Virus record (IMG/VR): IMGVR_UViG_3300017744_004210
Location: 1-39,149 of that record
Length of the DNA: 39,149 nt
Direction: 5' to 3' (one strand)
From: a virus
Below the pieces are notes generated by a model. That model made no database searches and was not told where the DNA came from. It was given only the letters and a program-made list of their open reading frames with translations. Both the position numbers and the translations under genes were made by a program. Below are positions 14,463 through 22,456 of the stretch, piece after piece; within the stretch, counting starts at the first letter, position 1; each line of letters starts with the position of its first letter.

Positions 14463-16144
14463 TTTTTAAAGTATATGTCGTTAATTATCAGTTTATCTAG
14501 TTCTGTATCTCTAAATAAAGTCATTGCGTCTTTAACAGTATTAGTAATAGGTTTACCAGCTATATTAAATGAAGTATTTAATAAAACTCCAATGCCTGTT
14601 TTATCTTTAAATTTAGAAATTAAATCGTATAAGAAAGTATTTTGCTCTCTAGTAATAGTTTGAATTCTAGCAGTACCATCAACGTGGGTAATAGCTGCTA
14701 ATTTTTCTCTCCATTCTGTTCTTACCTTAGGACAAAAAGTCATCCATCTTGACTCTCCTTCAAATTCAAAATACTCTGAAACATCTTCTAATCTTACAAC
14801 AGGGGCAAAAGGCCTATAAAACTCTCTATTTTTAACTTTTTCATTGAGTATATCTTTCATTTTCTTAATAGAAGGATTACATAATATACTTCTATTTCCT
14901 AAAGCTCTAGGTCCATGTTCAGAGTTGCCTTTTATAAGTCCAATAATTTCTCCTTTTGCTAAACTATCTACTATATCACCTTCATCTACATCGTGACTTG
15001 TAAACCACCAGTGGTCGTTAATATGTTCAAAAACAGAATTAGGGTCTAATAAAGGTAATCCAGCATAAGTAATATCAGCAGGTATTTTAGGTTTTAACTC
15101 TTGTAAGCATAGTCCTGTACTAATTCCGCAATCACTAGGAGCAGGTCCTACAAATACTTCTCTACCAAATTCTTCTTTAAGTCTAGTGTTGAGTATAATA
15201 TTTAATCCACATCCTCCCGCTAGACACATAGGTATATCATTATAACGTTCCATCCAAGGTTTAGCAAATACTAAAAATGCTTCTTCAAATGCTTTTTGAG
15301 AAGTAGCAGCAATATCGTATGCTACTTTGCCTGAAAGTCTATCTTCTTCATATCGGTTGTGAAAAAGGGTATCGTTATGTTCTATTTTTAAATCATCAAA
15401 TAAATTTTTCATGTGATCTACATAACTATTACCTTGATGTACATTACCAATATAGTACTGAATAAATCTATCTAACCATTCTTTTCTAACTTCACCATAC
15501 GAAGCTAATCCCATAATTTTACCTGGGTATACAAGTATACCGTTAGATAAGTCTCCTTCTCTTCTTATATCTTGTAAAACTTCTCCGAAAGATGCATAAG
15601 GTAAACCTAAGTCTAAAAATACATGAGGACTCCCGGCATTTGGATGTTTAACTGTTTCTAATAAGTCTATATGATCGTACTTATCACTTATTTTATTTTT
15701 CTTATCTCCTAAATATACATTAAAAAATCCATCGTTTCCCCCTCCATCAAATGAGACTATCAACGCCTTATCATGAGGAGAAGTATAAAGAACATTAAAT
15801 GCATGAGCAGCATGGTGATGACCGTAAATATACTCGTCGGCTGGTATATAATTCTCAGCTATATAAGTTTCTTGGTCTTGTCCTTGACCAAAATTTACTC
15901 CTGTATTTAATGCTACTATCTTATTAAATTTTTTAATTCCAAAATAATTTAAAATATATTTAGAAATATACTTCATCATAAAGACTATATCTGAGCCTTT
16001 GATTGTTTTATATTGGGCTAACCCTACATTTTTTTCATTAAATAAACGTTCAAACTCTAATGTTAAAACTACCTTATCGTTTTTGGCAACTGTAATACCG
16101 CCATTATGGGAACCATTAATACCGAGAATATAAAAATCATTCAT
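14441..16144 (-). CDS. Carbamoyltransferase 2, NodU/CmcH/TobZ family
   Basis: A 567-aa member of the same family as carbamoyltransferase 1 but clearly diverged. Motifs: FYILGINGSHNGGITV (4-19), metal site GHHHAAHA (108-115), SFDGGGNDG (131-139), AGGCGLN (309-315), PAPSDCGISTGLCL (334-347), and C-domain HGPRALGNRSILCNPS (410-425) and FYRPFAPVV (442-450). It overlaps the glycosyltransferase fusion by 22 bases and the 313-aa gene by 8 bases. Two divergent copies in one cluster suggest two acceptors rather than a simple duplication. The acceptor, sugar or base, is unknown. Confidence 0.93.
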   Translation of the reverse strand: MNDFYILGINGSHNGGITVAKNDKVVLTLEFERLFNEKNVGLAQYKTIKGSDIVFMMKYISKYILNYFGIKKFNKIVALNTGVNFGQGQDQETYIAENYIPADEYIYGHHHAAHAFNVLYTSPHDKALIVSFDGGGNDGFFNVYLGDKKNKISDKYDHIDLLETVKHPNAGSPHVFLDLGLPYASFGEVLQDIRREGDLSNGILVYPGKIMGLASYGEVRKEWLDRFIQYYIGNVHQGNSYVDHMKNLFDDLKIEHNDTLFHNRYEEDRLSGKVAYDIAATSQKAFEEAFLVFAKPWMERYNDIPMCLAGGCGLNIILNTRLKEEFGREVFVGPAPSDCGISTGLCLQELKPKIPADITYAGLPLLDPNSVFEHINDHWWFTSHDVDEGDIVDSLAKGEIIGLIKGNSEHGPRALGNRSILCNPSIKKMKDILNEKVKNREFYRPFAPVVRLEDVSEYFEFEGESRWMTFCPKVRTEWREKLAAITHVDGTARIQTITREQNTFLYDLISKFKDKTGIGVLLNTSFNIAGKPITNTVKDAMTLFRDTELDKLIINDIYFKKCQKTLL

Positions 16145-17078
16145 CTAACTTATCTATATTAATTAATTTTTTTGAAATATTAGCTATACTATCTATCTTA
16201 CTGTTATCCAACCACCATTGGTGTCCATTATCAGCAACAAACTCTAAATATTCAGGATCTTTTATAACTTCATTATATCTATCTAAAATTCTATCAGCTT
16301 TGGCTTTATATAAACCCTCGTATTGCTCAGTACGCTTTAAATCACTACAGTCTACGCTTATGTAATGGTAATCAGGTATCAAGTTGTTATGGAATTTACT
16401 ATTAAGTTTTTCTCTAAAAAGAGCTGATTTTACAGCTAGTATTTCCATATCTCTATGACATACCTCTCCAGCGCCATTTATATTAAAATTTATTTTATTA
16501 GAAGCTAACCAAGTATAATATTTTTCTTCTTCGAGAATATCTGAACTTACATTAAATCTACTGTCTTTAGTAAGGTATTCTCTAAAGGAATAGACTGAAC
16601 CATTAAAAGAAGGTTTACTGGGAATAAATTTTTTAGCCATACTTTTATATGTATCTAAACTTTCATGTAATCGAGGATTATTATAAGTATAACACCAGGG
16701 AGTGTATGCTTCGTCTAAGGATGGAATTAATTGGTGACAAAATAAATCAGTTACTCCACATGAGGTAAATATTTCAACTATATTCTCAGTATCCCAACCA
16801 GTAACAGTAGGGTCGATATTAACTATATCTTCTAACCTATCCCAAAAAGAAAATAGAAAGTATTTACCTGTATCTGGGTTAAGTATATAAAGATAATGAT
16901 GATTGCTGTATTTACATCCTGGTCCGCAATTTGGGTATAACTTCTCATATTTAGGATGAGGATCAATAATCTCGAATTCATGTTCCGGATACTTCTCTAT
17001 AATAGTATTAGCCACTCTATCCAAAACAGTAGACTGAAACATAGTTGCATTATGATTATGGTAGAGTATATACTTCAT
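16137..17078 (-). CDS. Putative glycosyltransferase-like protein (313 aa)
   Basis: Not assigned with certainty. The N-terminal half (MKYILYHNHNATMFQSTVLD) looks like a Rossmann-type sugar-transferase domain. The C-terminal stretch NINGAGEVCHRDMEILAVKS (200-219) resembles the donor-site segment of some capsule or LPS glycosyltransferases, where a GxGE...R.E pattern is typical. It ends with a helical tail (ISKKLINIDKLDE). It sits between carbamoyltransferase 2 and two glycosyltransferases with 1-8 base overlaps, so a sugar-related job is the best guess. Confidence 0.55.
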   Translation of the reverse strand: MKYILYHNHNATMFQSTVLDRVANTIIEKYPEHEFEIIDPHPKYEKLYPNCGPGCKYSNHHYLYILNPDTGKYFLFSFWDRLEDIVNIDPTVTGWDTENIVEIFTSCGVTDLFCHQLIPSLDEAYTPWCYTYNNPRLHESLDTYKSMAKKFIPSKPSFNGSVYSFREYLTKDSRFNVSSDILEEEKYYTWLASNKINFNINGAGEVCHRDMEILAVKSALFREKLNSKFHNNLIPDYHYISVDCSDLKRTEQYEGLYKAKADRILDRYNEVIKDPEYLEFVADNGHQWWLDNSKIDSIANISKKLINIDKLDE

Positions 17079-18352
17079 TATTTATACTCAAATTCTTGCC
17101 TTTCTGCCCATCCTTCACTCTTGCTATGTGCCCAGTATACTACCCTAGTTGGTTGCTCTACGCTCATAAAGGTTTGTTCGAAGTGAATAGGAGTTCCATT
17201 TTCTAAAAACTTTGATAACCTGCTATCATCTATAAATATACTTTCGATACTTTTTCCATTTTTATCGTCAAAAGCTACTAATATAAAATCATAATCTTTT
17301 TTACTGAAAAAATTAGGATCTATATTAACTAAATGATAATGAGATTTCGAAAAAGATTCTTCCCACTCTTCTTCATTTTCTCCTATAATAGGATTAGGAG
17401 GATACTTCATATCCAAAGTATGTTGCTGCATTGCTCTGTTTTTAAAATGTAAACCAGCATATATCTCATAGTCTCTAAATGTACGTTCTTTACCTAAATC
17501 ATACCCAGTTAAATCAAATCCATTATCTTCTACTCTAAATAATTGTCTTATCTTTGCTCTACCAGAATCTTGCTTTTTCCAGTACATTTCATTACCAGCC
17601 TTTGCTTGGTCATCCCATACTAAAATACCATCCCGTTCTTCTCTCATAGTAGCATGCCATATAACTAATCTATGAGGATGAAATAGATCATATCCGTGAG
17701 TAAAACTTCGAACAGTTAAATTAATCTCTTCTCCAGAAAAATATAAATCTGGGTCATGTTTAATTTCTTTGGCCCATTTATTTCTAGCAAAAGCAAAATG
17801 ACCACAAATAAAACGAGAAGGTACAGGTTCAGTTAAATCTTCCCATCCTTCTAATTTAGTAGGTTGAATAAAAATAGTACCGTGAGGATAGAAACAATTA
17901 GGTATACTCAACCATGGGCAATCTGCTCTTCCTTCAGGTTCTTCAAAGGGCTTGTATTCTGGTAAGTATCCGGTAAGTATAGGTCTATAGCCTTTCTTTT
18001 CTAACCCTTCATGCATATTAATTAACGTCTCATCCCAATCTTTCACAAACCTATGATGTGAATCTAATTGTAGTACGTAATCTTGATTAGTTAATAACTT
18101 TTCATTTATTATAGCTCTTGCATAAGGTAAACCTTGAGCGTCTTTAGCGAGCATTTCATGTATATGAAAGTTAGGATTCTTTTTATATTCAGTTAAATCG
18201 TCAAATCCGTCAGAAGGTTCATACTGCCTGCAGATACCAAAATGTAATCTTTGCGGATATTTAGCTTGAGAAAGAGCATCTTTTATAGTAGGTAAAAGCT
18301 CAGGTTCTCTATATGCTGGTAAATGTAAAAATATGATAGAATTTTTGCTCAT
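17078..18352 (-). CDS. Glycosyltransferase, PF11397 (GlcNAc-transferase-like) copy 1
   Basis: A 424-aa protein of the PF11397-like group, named after Skp1 GlcNAc transferase. N-terminal FLHLPAYREPELLPTIKDAL (8-27), RLHFGICRQY (35-44), metal/donor motif LQLDSHHRF (95-103), and FICGHFAFARNKW...LYFSGEEI near 180-210, then FTHGYDLFHPH. It is paralogous to the next gene upstream (18355-19632), sharing motif order and length. These enzymes add a sugar to a hydroxyl; the acceptor in phages is unknown. It overlaps the 313-aa gene by one base. Confidence 0.8.
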   Translation of the reverse strand: MSKNSIIFLHLPAYREPELLPTIKDALSQAKYPQRLHFGICRQYEPSDGFDDLTEYKKNPNFHIHEMLAKDAQGLPYARAIINEKLLTNQDYVLQLDSHHRFVKDWDETLINMHEGLEKKGYRPILTGYLPEYKPFEEPEGRADCPWLSIPNCFYPHGTIFIQPTKLEGWEDLTEPVPSRFICGHFAFARNKWAKEIKHDPDLYFSGEEINLTVRSFTHGYDLFHPHRLVIWHATMREERDGILVWDDQAKAGNEMYWKKQDSGRAKIRQLFRVEDNGFDLTGYDLGKERTFRDYEIYAGLHFKNRAMQQHTLDMKYPPNPIIGENEEEWEESFSKSHYHLVNIDPNFFSKKDYDFILVAFDDKNGKSIESIFIDDSRLSKFLENGTPIHFEQTFMSVEQPTRVVYWAHSKSEGWAERQEFEYK

Positions 18353-18354
18353 TA

Positions 18355-19632
18355 TTACCGAGGAAAAATATGTTCAAATCTTTCAACATAACCATTTTTT
18401 TTACTGTAAGGCCATACAATTAGTTTATATGGTTCTCTACCGTAAAAGTCTTTTTCAATTTGTAAAAAACCTCCTTTTGCATTTTCTATTAAATCTAATA
18501 AGTTTTTACCTTTTATGTCTTCTCTAAAAATAACATCTTCAGGTTCTTCACCTTCGAAAGATAATACACAAAATTCATAATCATCTTCATTAAAATGAGA
18601 CGAATGAACGTCCACTATATACTTATTGTAATGTAAAAACGAATCGCCATATCCATCAACTGTCTCAAAGTTAGTTGGGTTAGGAGGATAAAAATGATCT
18701 AAAGTATGCTTTTGTATTCTTTTAGTAGTAAAATCTATTCCTGCATATTGTTCATAGTCCACTATAGTTCTTTCTTTTCCTAAAGCATATGGTTCTAATT
18801 GCTTCAATACACACGGCCTACATTTAGGTTTTCCTACTCCTAGTAAAGTTCTTACTCTAGAAAATGAGACTTTATCTCGCAAATCAAAATCGTGATCAGA
18901 CCAATGCTTAACTCCGTCATTTCTTTCATAATAATGATAGGCTAGAGGTTTATGGGGGCAAAGTAAATCATAACCATGAGTATAAGCTCTTACCGCCATA
19001 GTAATTTCTTCACCATGAAAATAAAGAGCTGGATCATATAAGACGGTTTCTTGAAACTTACCGTCAGTAAAAGCAAAATGACCTGAGAAAAATCTATGAG
19101 GTATAGGTCCTTCTAATGTTTCCCATTCATTTAATGTATGTGGTTTAGTATGAAGAGGTCCTTCTGGAGCTATTCTATCAAAACATAAGTACCATACATT
19201 TTTTTCTCTATCCTTTGGATCTTTATCTGGAAAATAAGAACCTAAATAAGTAGTTAGTAAAGGTTTAGGGTATCCTTGTTTAATTGCAAGTTTGTACATC
19301 TTAATACATTCCTCATCCCATTTCTCAATAAATCTATGATGAGAATCTAGCTGTAAAGAGTAAGTTTCGTCATCATAAAACTTTTGAATCTGATGTCTAG
19401 CCCAGCATGCTCCTTTAGAGTCTTTATAGTCTACATCAACTATATGAAATCTTTTATCATTTTTATATAAATCTAAATTGTCCCACAGATCTTCTTTACT
19501 ATGCTGCCAGCATATTCCAAATCTTAATCTATCGGGGTATTCAGCCTGCTCTAAACAGTCTTCAATAGTTGGTAGTAGTTCTTTGTCTCTATAACTTGCT
19601 ATAGAGATAAAAATTGTATCTCTTTTTGCCAT
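18355..19632 (-). CDS. Glycosyltransferase, PF11397 (GlcNAc-transferase-like) copy 2
   Basis: A 425-aa paralogue of the downstream gene. FISIASYRDKELLPTIEDCL (8-27), RLRFGICWQHS (36-46), LQLDSHHRF (94-102), RFFSGHFAFTDGKFQ and LYFHGEEITMAVRAYTHGYD are all in the same order as in copy 1. Extra cysteines (GKPKCRPCVLKQL) set it apart. Tandem arrangement with two bases between stop and start points to gene duplication followed by divergence. It begins 14 bases after the nrdA remainder, at the edge of the accessory block. Confidence 0.82.
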   Translation of the reverse strand: MAKRDTIFISIASYRDKELLPTIEDCLEQAEYPDRLRFGICWQHSKEDLWDNLDLYKNDKRFHIVDVDYKDSKGACWARHQIQKFYDDETYSLQLDSHHRFIEKWDEECIKMYKLAIKQGYPKPLLTTYLGSYFPDKDPKDREKNVWYLCFDRIAPEGPLHTKPHTLNEWETLEGPIPHRFFSGHFAFTDGKFQETVLYDPALYFHGEEITMAVRAYTHGYDLLCPHKPLAYHYYERNDGVKHWSDHDFDLRDKVSFSRVRTLLGVGKPKCRPCVLKQLEPYALGKERTIVDYEQYAGIDFTTKRIQKHTLDHFYPPNPTNFETVDGYGDSFLHYNKYIVDVHSSHFNEDDYEFCVLSFEGEEPEDVIFREDIKGKNLLDLIENAKGGFLQIEKDFYGREPYKLIVWPYSKKNGYVERFEHIFPR

Positions 19633-19646
19633 AACTAAAATTAATT

Positions 19647-19964
19647 TTATCCATCACAAGAAAGACAATCGGTAGATGTTCTACTACCTATATCTCCATT
19701 GATGACAGAGTCGGTCCTTAAATAATATAAGGTTTTTATTCCTAATCTCCAAGCAGTTTGGTGAACTTCGTTTATAAACTTTGGACTGTCGGTGGGGTCA
19801 AAAGCTAAATTTAAAGATTGAGTTTGATCTATGTATTTTTGTCTCGCTGCTGCTTGTTCGACTAATTGTAATTGATTTATTTCTGCAAACGTTAAAAATA
19901 TTGGTTTATCTTCAGCAGGCATTACATCTTCAGGTAAATTAGCTATAGAACCTCTATCTCTCAT
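19647..19964 (-). CDS. nrdA: Ribonucleotide reductase alpha, C-terminal part after an in-frame amber codon
   Basis: The frame is the same as the long nrdA segment upstream and is open from the amber codon at 19974-19976, so codons DEI precede the ATG at 19964. The 105 aa carry AAARQKYIDQTQSLNL, LGIKTLYYLRTDS with the paired tyrosines of the radical path, and the C-terminal redox pair CLSC. Without this part NrdA cannot work. It may be made by reading through the TAG, by re-initiation at the ATG (AATAATG), or the TAG may be a sequence error. At this position I recall Trp in relatives (EVW), one base from amber. Confidence 0.9.
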   Translation of the reverse strand: MRDRGSIANLPEDVMPAEDKPIFLTFAEINQLQLVEQAAARQKYIDQTQSLNLAFDPTDSPKFINEVHQTAWRLGIKTLYYLRTDSVINGDIGSRTSTDCLSCDG

Positions 19965-19973
19965 TATTTCATC

Positions 19974-21362
19974 CTATACTTCTTCAGTATTAGCACCTTT
20001 TTCTTCAAGATAATCAACTAATGCAGGATTTTTTCTAATAAAAGTACCTTTTGCTGAATTAAATGTATAAACATTAGCTGGTACTGGTTCGATACCTGCG
20101 GATACTCCTCCTGATATCGTAGAATTAGAAACTGTAGGAGCTATTGCAAGTAAATGTGTATTTCTCATACCGGTTCCTTTACACCATACTGGTTCTCCAT
20201 ATTCATCAGCAAGCTGTCTTGAAGCATTTTCTGCTTGAGTACGAATTTGAGAAAAAATTTGATGAGTTAACGATGTAGCTCTTATAGAATTAAAAGGTAT
20301 TCTTTCATTCTGTAAAAAAGTATGCCATCCAAGTACTCCTAAACCAATAGCTCTACCTTTTTTAGCGGATCTGTGAGCTCTTATTAGTGAATCCCTTCCA
20401 GAAGTTTTTGATAAAAATTCTTCTAATACACCGTCTAAAAAGTATATGGCGGTTTCGACAAGATCCGTGTTTTTCCATTCATCCCATTTAGTTAAATTAA
20501 CACTTGATAAACAACAAATAAAACTATGCTCTTCATCTGTATGAAGAGTTATTTCCGAACATATATTCGTCATCGAAACTTCTAGATTGTTCTTTTTATA
20601 TGCAGGAGGATTAGCATTATTAACATTATCCTTATACATAACGTAAGGTTCTCCTGTTTCTACTCTAGATTTTAAAATTTTTACCCATAATTCCATTGCC
20701 TCAGCGTCTCTATGCTCTAGTTTTTGCATAAAGATATCATCCACTACAACGCATTGATGAAGGTTAAGACACTGTCTATTAGGATCTCCTTTAGGGCGTC
20801 TTATTTCTAGGAATTCATGGATATCTGGGTGATTAATGTCTAGGTTTACAGATGCTGCTCCTCTTCTTACTGCTCCTTGATTAGTAGCAATTATAGTTGA
20901 GTCGTATATCTTAGCCCAAGGTACTATACCTTCAGATTGACCCATATCATCTTTACCTATTTTATTACCTCTACCTCTAACTTTAGATAACCCTACACCT
21001 ACTCCACCACCGAGGGAAGTCAGCCTCATTAACTCTGCGTTAGTAAGGCCGATTCCTCTTATAGAATCAGGGGTATCAATTCCAAAACAAGAGATGGGCA
21101 ATCCTCTATCGGTTCCTGTATTTGAAAGTACAGGCGAGGCTAAGTTCAACCAACCTTTCCACATATAACGAAAAAATTTATTCGCTAAATCGGGTCGATC
21201 TAATCTATGTGCTATTCTATCAGCAACTCTTCTATATGCTTTTTTAGGAGTTTCGTCAGATAACAGATATCCTTTAGAGATAGTTGCTATCGAAACTTCG
21301 TTCATCCATTCTGGGTAATCCTTACCAGCTTCCCAGTTGCTGGTATCTACTACTACTGACAT
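19974..21362 (-). CDS. nrdA: Ribonucleotide reductase alpha subunit (class I), main part
   Basis: NrdA reduces ribonucleotides to deoxyribonucleotides. The 462-aa segment carries the core barrel: NLASPVLSNTG, then PISCFG with the first redox Cys; GGGVGVGLSKVRGRG; MTNICSEITL with the Asn, thiyl-radical Cys and Glu; FICCLSSVNL with the partner Cys; and APTVSNSTISGGVSAGIEP. There is no recognisable N-terminal ATP cone, so allosteric control may be limited. It stops at an in-frame TAG after NTEEV, and the rest continues in the same frame. TAG is used as a true stop elsewhere here (queD, 98-aa gene). nrdB ends ten bases upstream. Confidence 0.93.
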   Translation of the reverse strand: MSVVVDTSNWEAGKDYPEWMNEVSIATISKGYLLSDETPKKAYRRVADRIAHRLDRPDLANKFFRYMWKGWLNLASPVLSNTGTDRGLPISCFGIDTPDSIRGIGLTNAELMRLTSLGGGVGVGLSKVRGRGNKIGKDDMGQSEGIVPWAKIYDSTIIATNQGAVRRGAASVNLDINHPDIHEFLEIRRPKGDPNRQCLNLHQCVVVDDIFMQKLEHRDAEAMELWVKILKSRVETGEPYVMYKDNVNNANPPAYKKNNLEVSMTNICSEITLHTDEEHSFICCLSSVNLTKWDEWKNTDLVETAIYFLDGVLEEFLSKTSGRDSLIRAHRSAKKGRAIGLGVLGWHTFLQNERIPFNSIRATSLTHQIFSQIRTQAENASRQLADEYGEPVWCKGTGMRNTHLLAIAPTVSNSTISGGVSAGIEPVPANVYTFNSAKGTFIRKNPALVDYLEEKGANTEEV

Positions 21363-21372
21363 AACTTTCTAT

Positions 21373-22350
21373 TTAAAAAGCAGCGGACCAATCAATGTGC
21401 CCCTTACTATAGTTAGTAACTCTATTTGCAAAGAAATCGGTTTGTTGCTTACCAGCTATAACTGCGTCAAACCATTTCATAGTTTTTAATGCTCCTTTAT
21501 CTATCTCATCAGCTGGTATGATAGGGCTTAATCCTAAATCAGCCATTTTTGTATTAACTCTATGACGAATAAAATTCTTTAATTCTTCTTTACTTAAATT
21601 TTCAAGATCTCCCATTTCAAATACTTTATCTATAAAATCAAACTCTAACTGTGAAGCTAAAAGAGCTGCTTCCTCGATTTCCTTAATTAATTTTTTAGTT
21701 TTGAACTCTGGGTGTTCTTTCATAAGAGTTCTAAATAACCAACATCCTGCTTCTGAATGTAAACTTTCATCTCTTACAGACCATTCTACTATCTGTCCTA
21801 CTCCTTTAAGTAAGTTTCTCATTTTATAAGATAATAAAACTGCAAAAGAACTAAATAAATTAACTCCTTCTGTAAATGCTGAGAATATAGCCAATGATTT
21901 AGCTCTTTCATGCCAGTTAGCTGTACCATCGTGATTATCTCTAACGTTCATCAAAGCTTCTATTTTAGCCATAGTAGCTTCGTCTTCTAAAAACTCACTA
22001 AAATCATCTAATCCTAGCTGCTCATTTAACAATGAATAAGCTTCAGCATGTATAGTTTCACTTGACCCTAATGTAGTCCCCATCATTATAACTTCCGGCT
22101 TCCTAAACCATTTAGTAACTAAAGTTGACCAGTAGTCATTAACTATAGTTTCAGTTTGCGCAAATCCTTTTAAAATTTGACCTACTACATTTTTTTCGTG
22201 AGGTTTCATATTTGATTTCCAATCCGTGACGTCTTGTGCCATAGGAACTTCTGTATGCAACCAGTGTGCTTGTTGTTGTTTTAACCAGTAATCGTATGCT
22301 TTGGGGTACTCGAAGGGTTTGTACACAACTCTTTCTTCTAATAAACTCAT
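21373..22350 (-). CDS. nrdB: Ribonucleotide reductase beta subunit (class I)
   Basis: NrdB houses the metal centre that starts the radical used by NrdA. In this 325-aa protein I map the metal ligands as Glu98 and His101 (SSETIHAEAY), Glu161 (FTEGVNLF), and Glu195 and His198 (RDESLHSE). Tyr105 lies where the radical Tyr122 of E. coli lies. The residue 31 before Glu98, where E. coli has Asp84, is Glu67, though Asp72 is near and the alignment is by eye. The end DWSAAF and a DFFANRVTNYSKG segment match the family. It is the first gene after the terminator following the helicase gene. Confidence 0.95.
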   Translation of the reverse strand: MSLLEERVVYKPFEYPKAYDYWLKQQQAHWLHTEVPMAQDVTDWKSNMKPHEKNVVGQILKGFAQTETIVNDYWSTLVTKWFRKPEVIMMGTTLGSSETIHAEAYSLLNEQLGLDDFSEFLEDEATMAKIEALMNVRDNHDGTANWHERAKSLAIFSAFTEGVNLFSSFAVLLSYKMRNLLKGVGQIVEWSVRDESLHSEAGCWLFRTLMKEHPEFKTKKLIKEIEEAALLASQLEFDFIDKVFEMGDLENLSKEELKNFIRHRVNTKMADLGLSPIIPADEIDKGALKTMKWFDAVIAGKQQTDFFANRVTNYSKGHIDWSAAF

Positions 22351-22380
22351 ATTATATACTTATATATTTTAATATTTTAG

Positions 22381-22412
22381 ACAAAAACACCCGTTGGATA
22401 GTATCCTTCGGG
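22381..22412 (-). terminator. Rho-independent terminator between helicase gene and nrdB
   Basis: On the minus strand CCCG-AA-GGAT-ACT-ATCC-AA-CGGG forms a stem of two four-pair arms with a small AA/AA internal loop, followed by TGTTTTTG. It lies 45 bases after the helicase stop and about 30 bases before nrdB, so it would end the replication transcript. A 21-codon micro-ORF covers the same bases. Confidence 0.6.
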
Positions 22413-22456
22413 CCGATAATAAATATGATATATATTCAACATTCAGCCGAAAAAAA

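Noticed and set aside
19974-19976. TAG recoding to an amino acid across the whole genome (alternative genetic code)
   Set aside because: TAG ends queD at 3604, the 98-aa gene at 12002 and other frames at natural protein ends, so it is an ordinary stop. The nrdA codon is a local exception.
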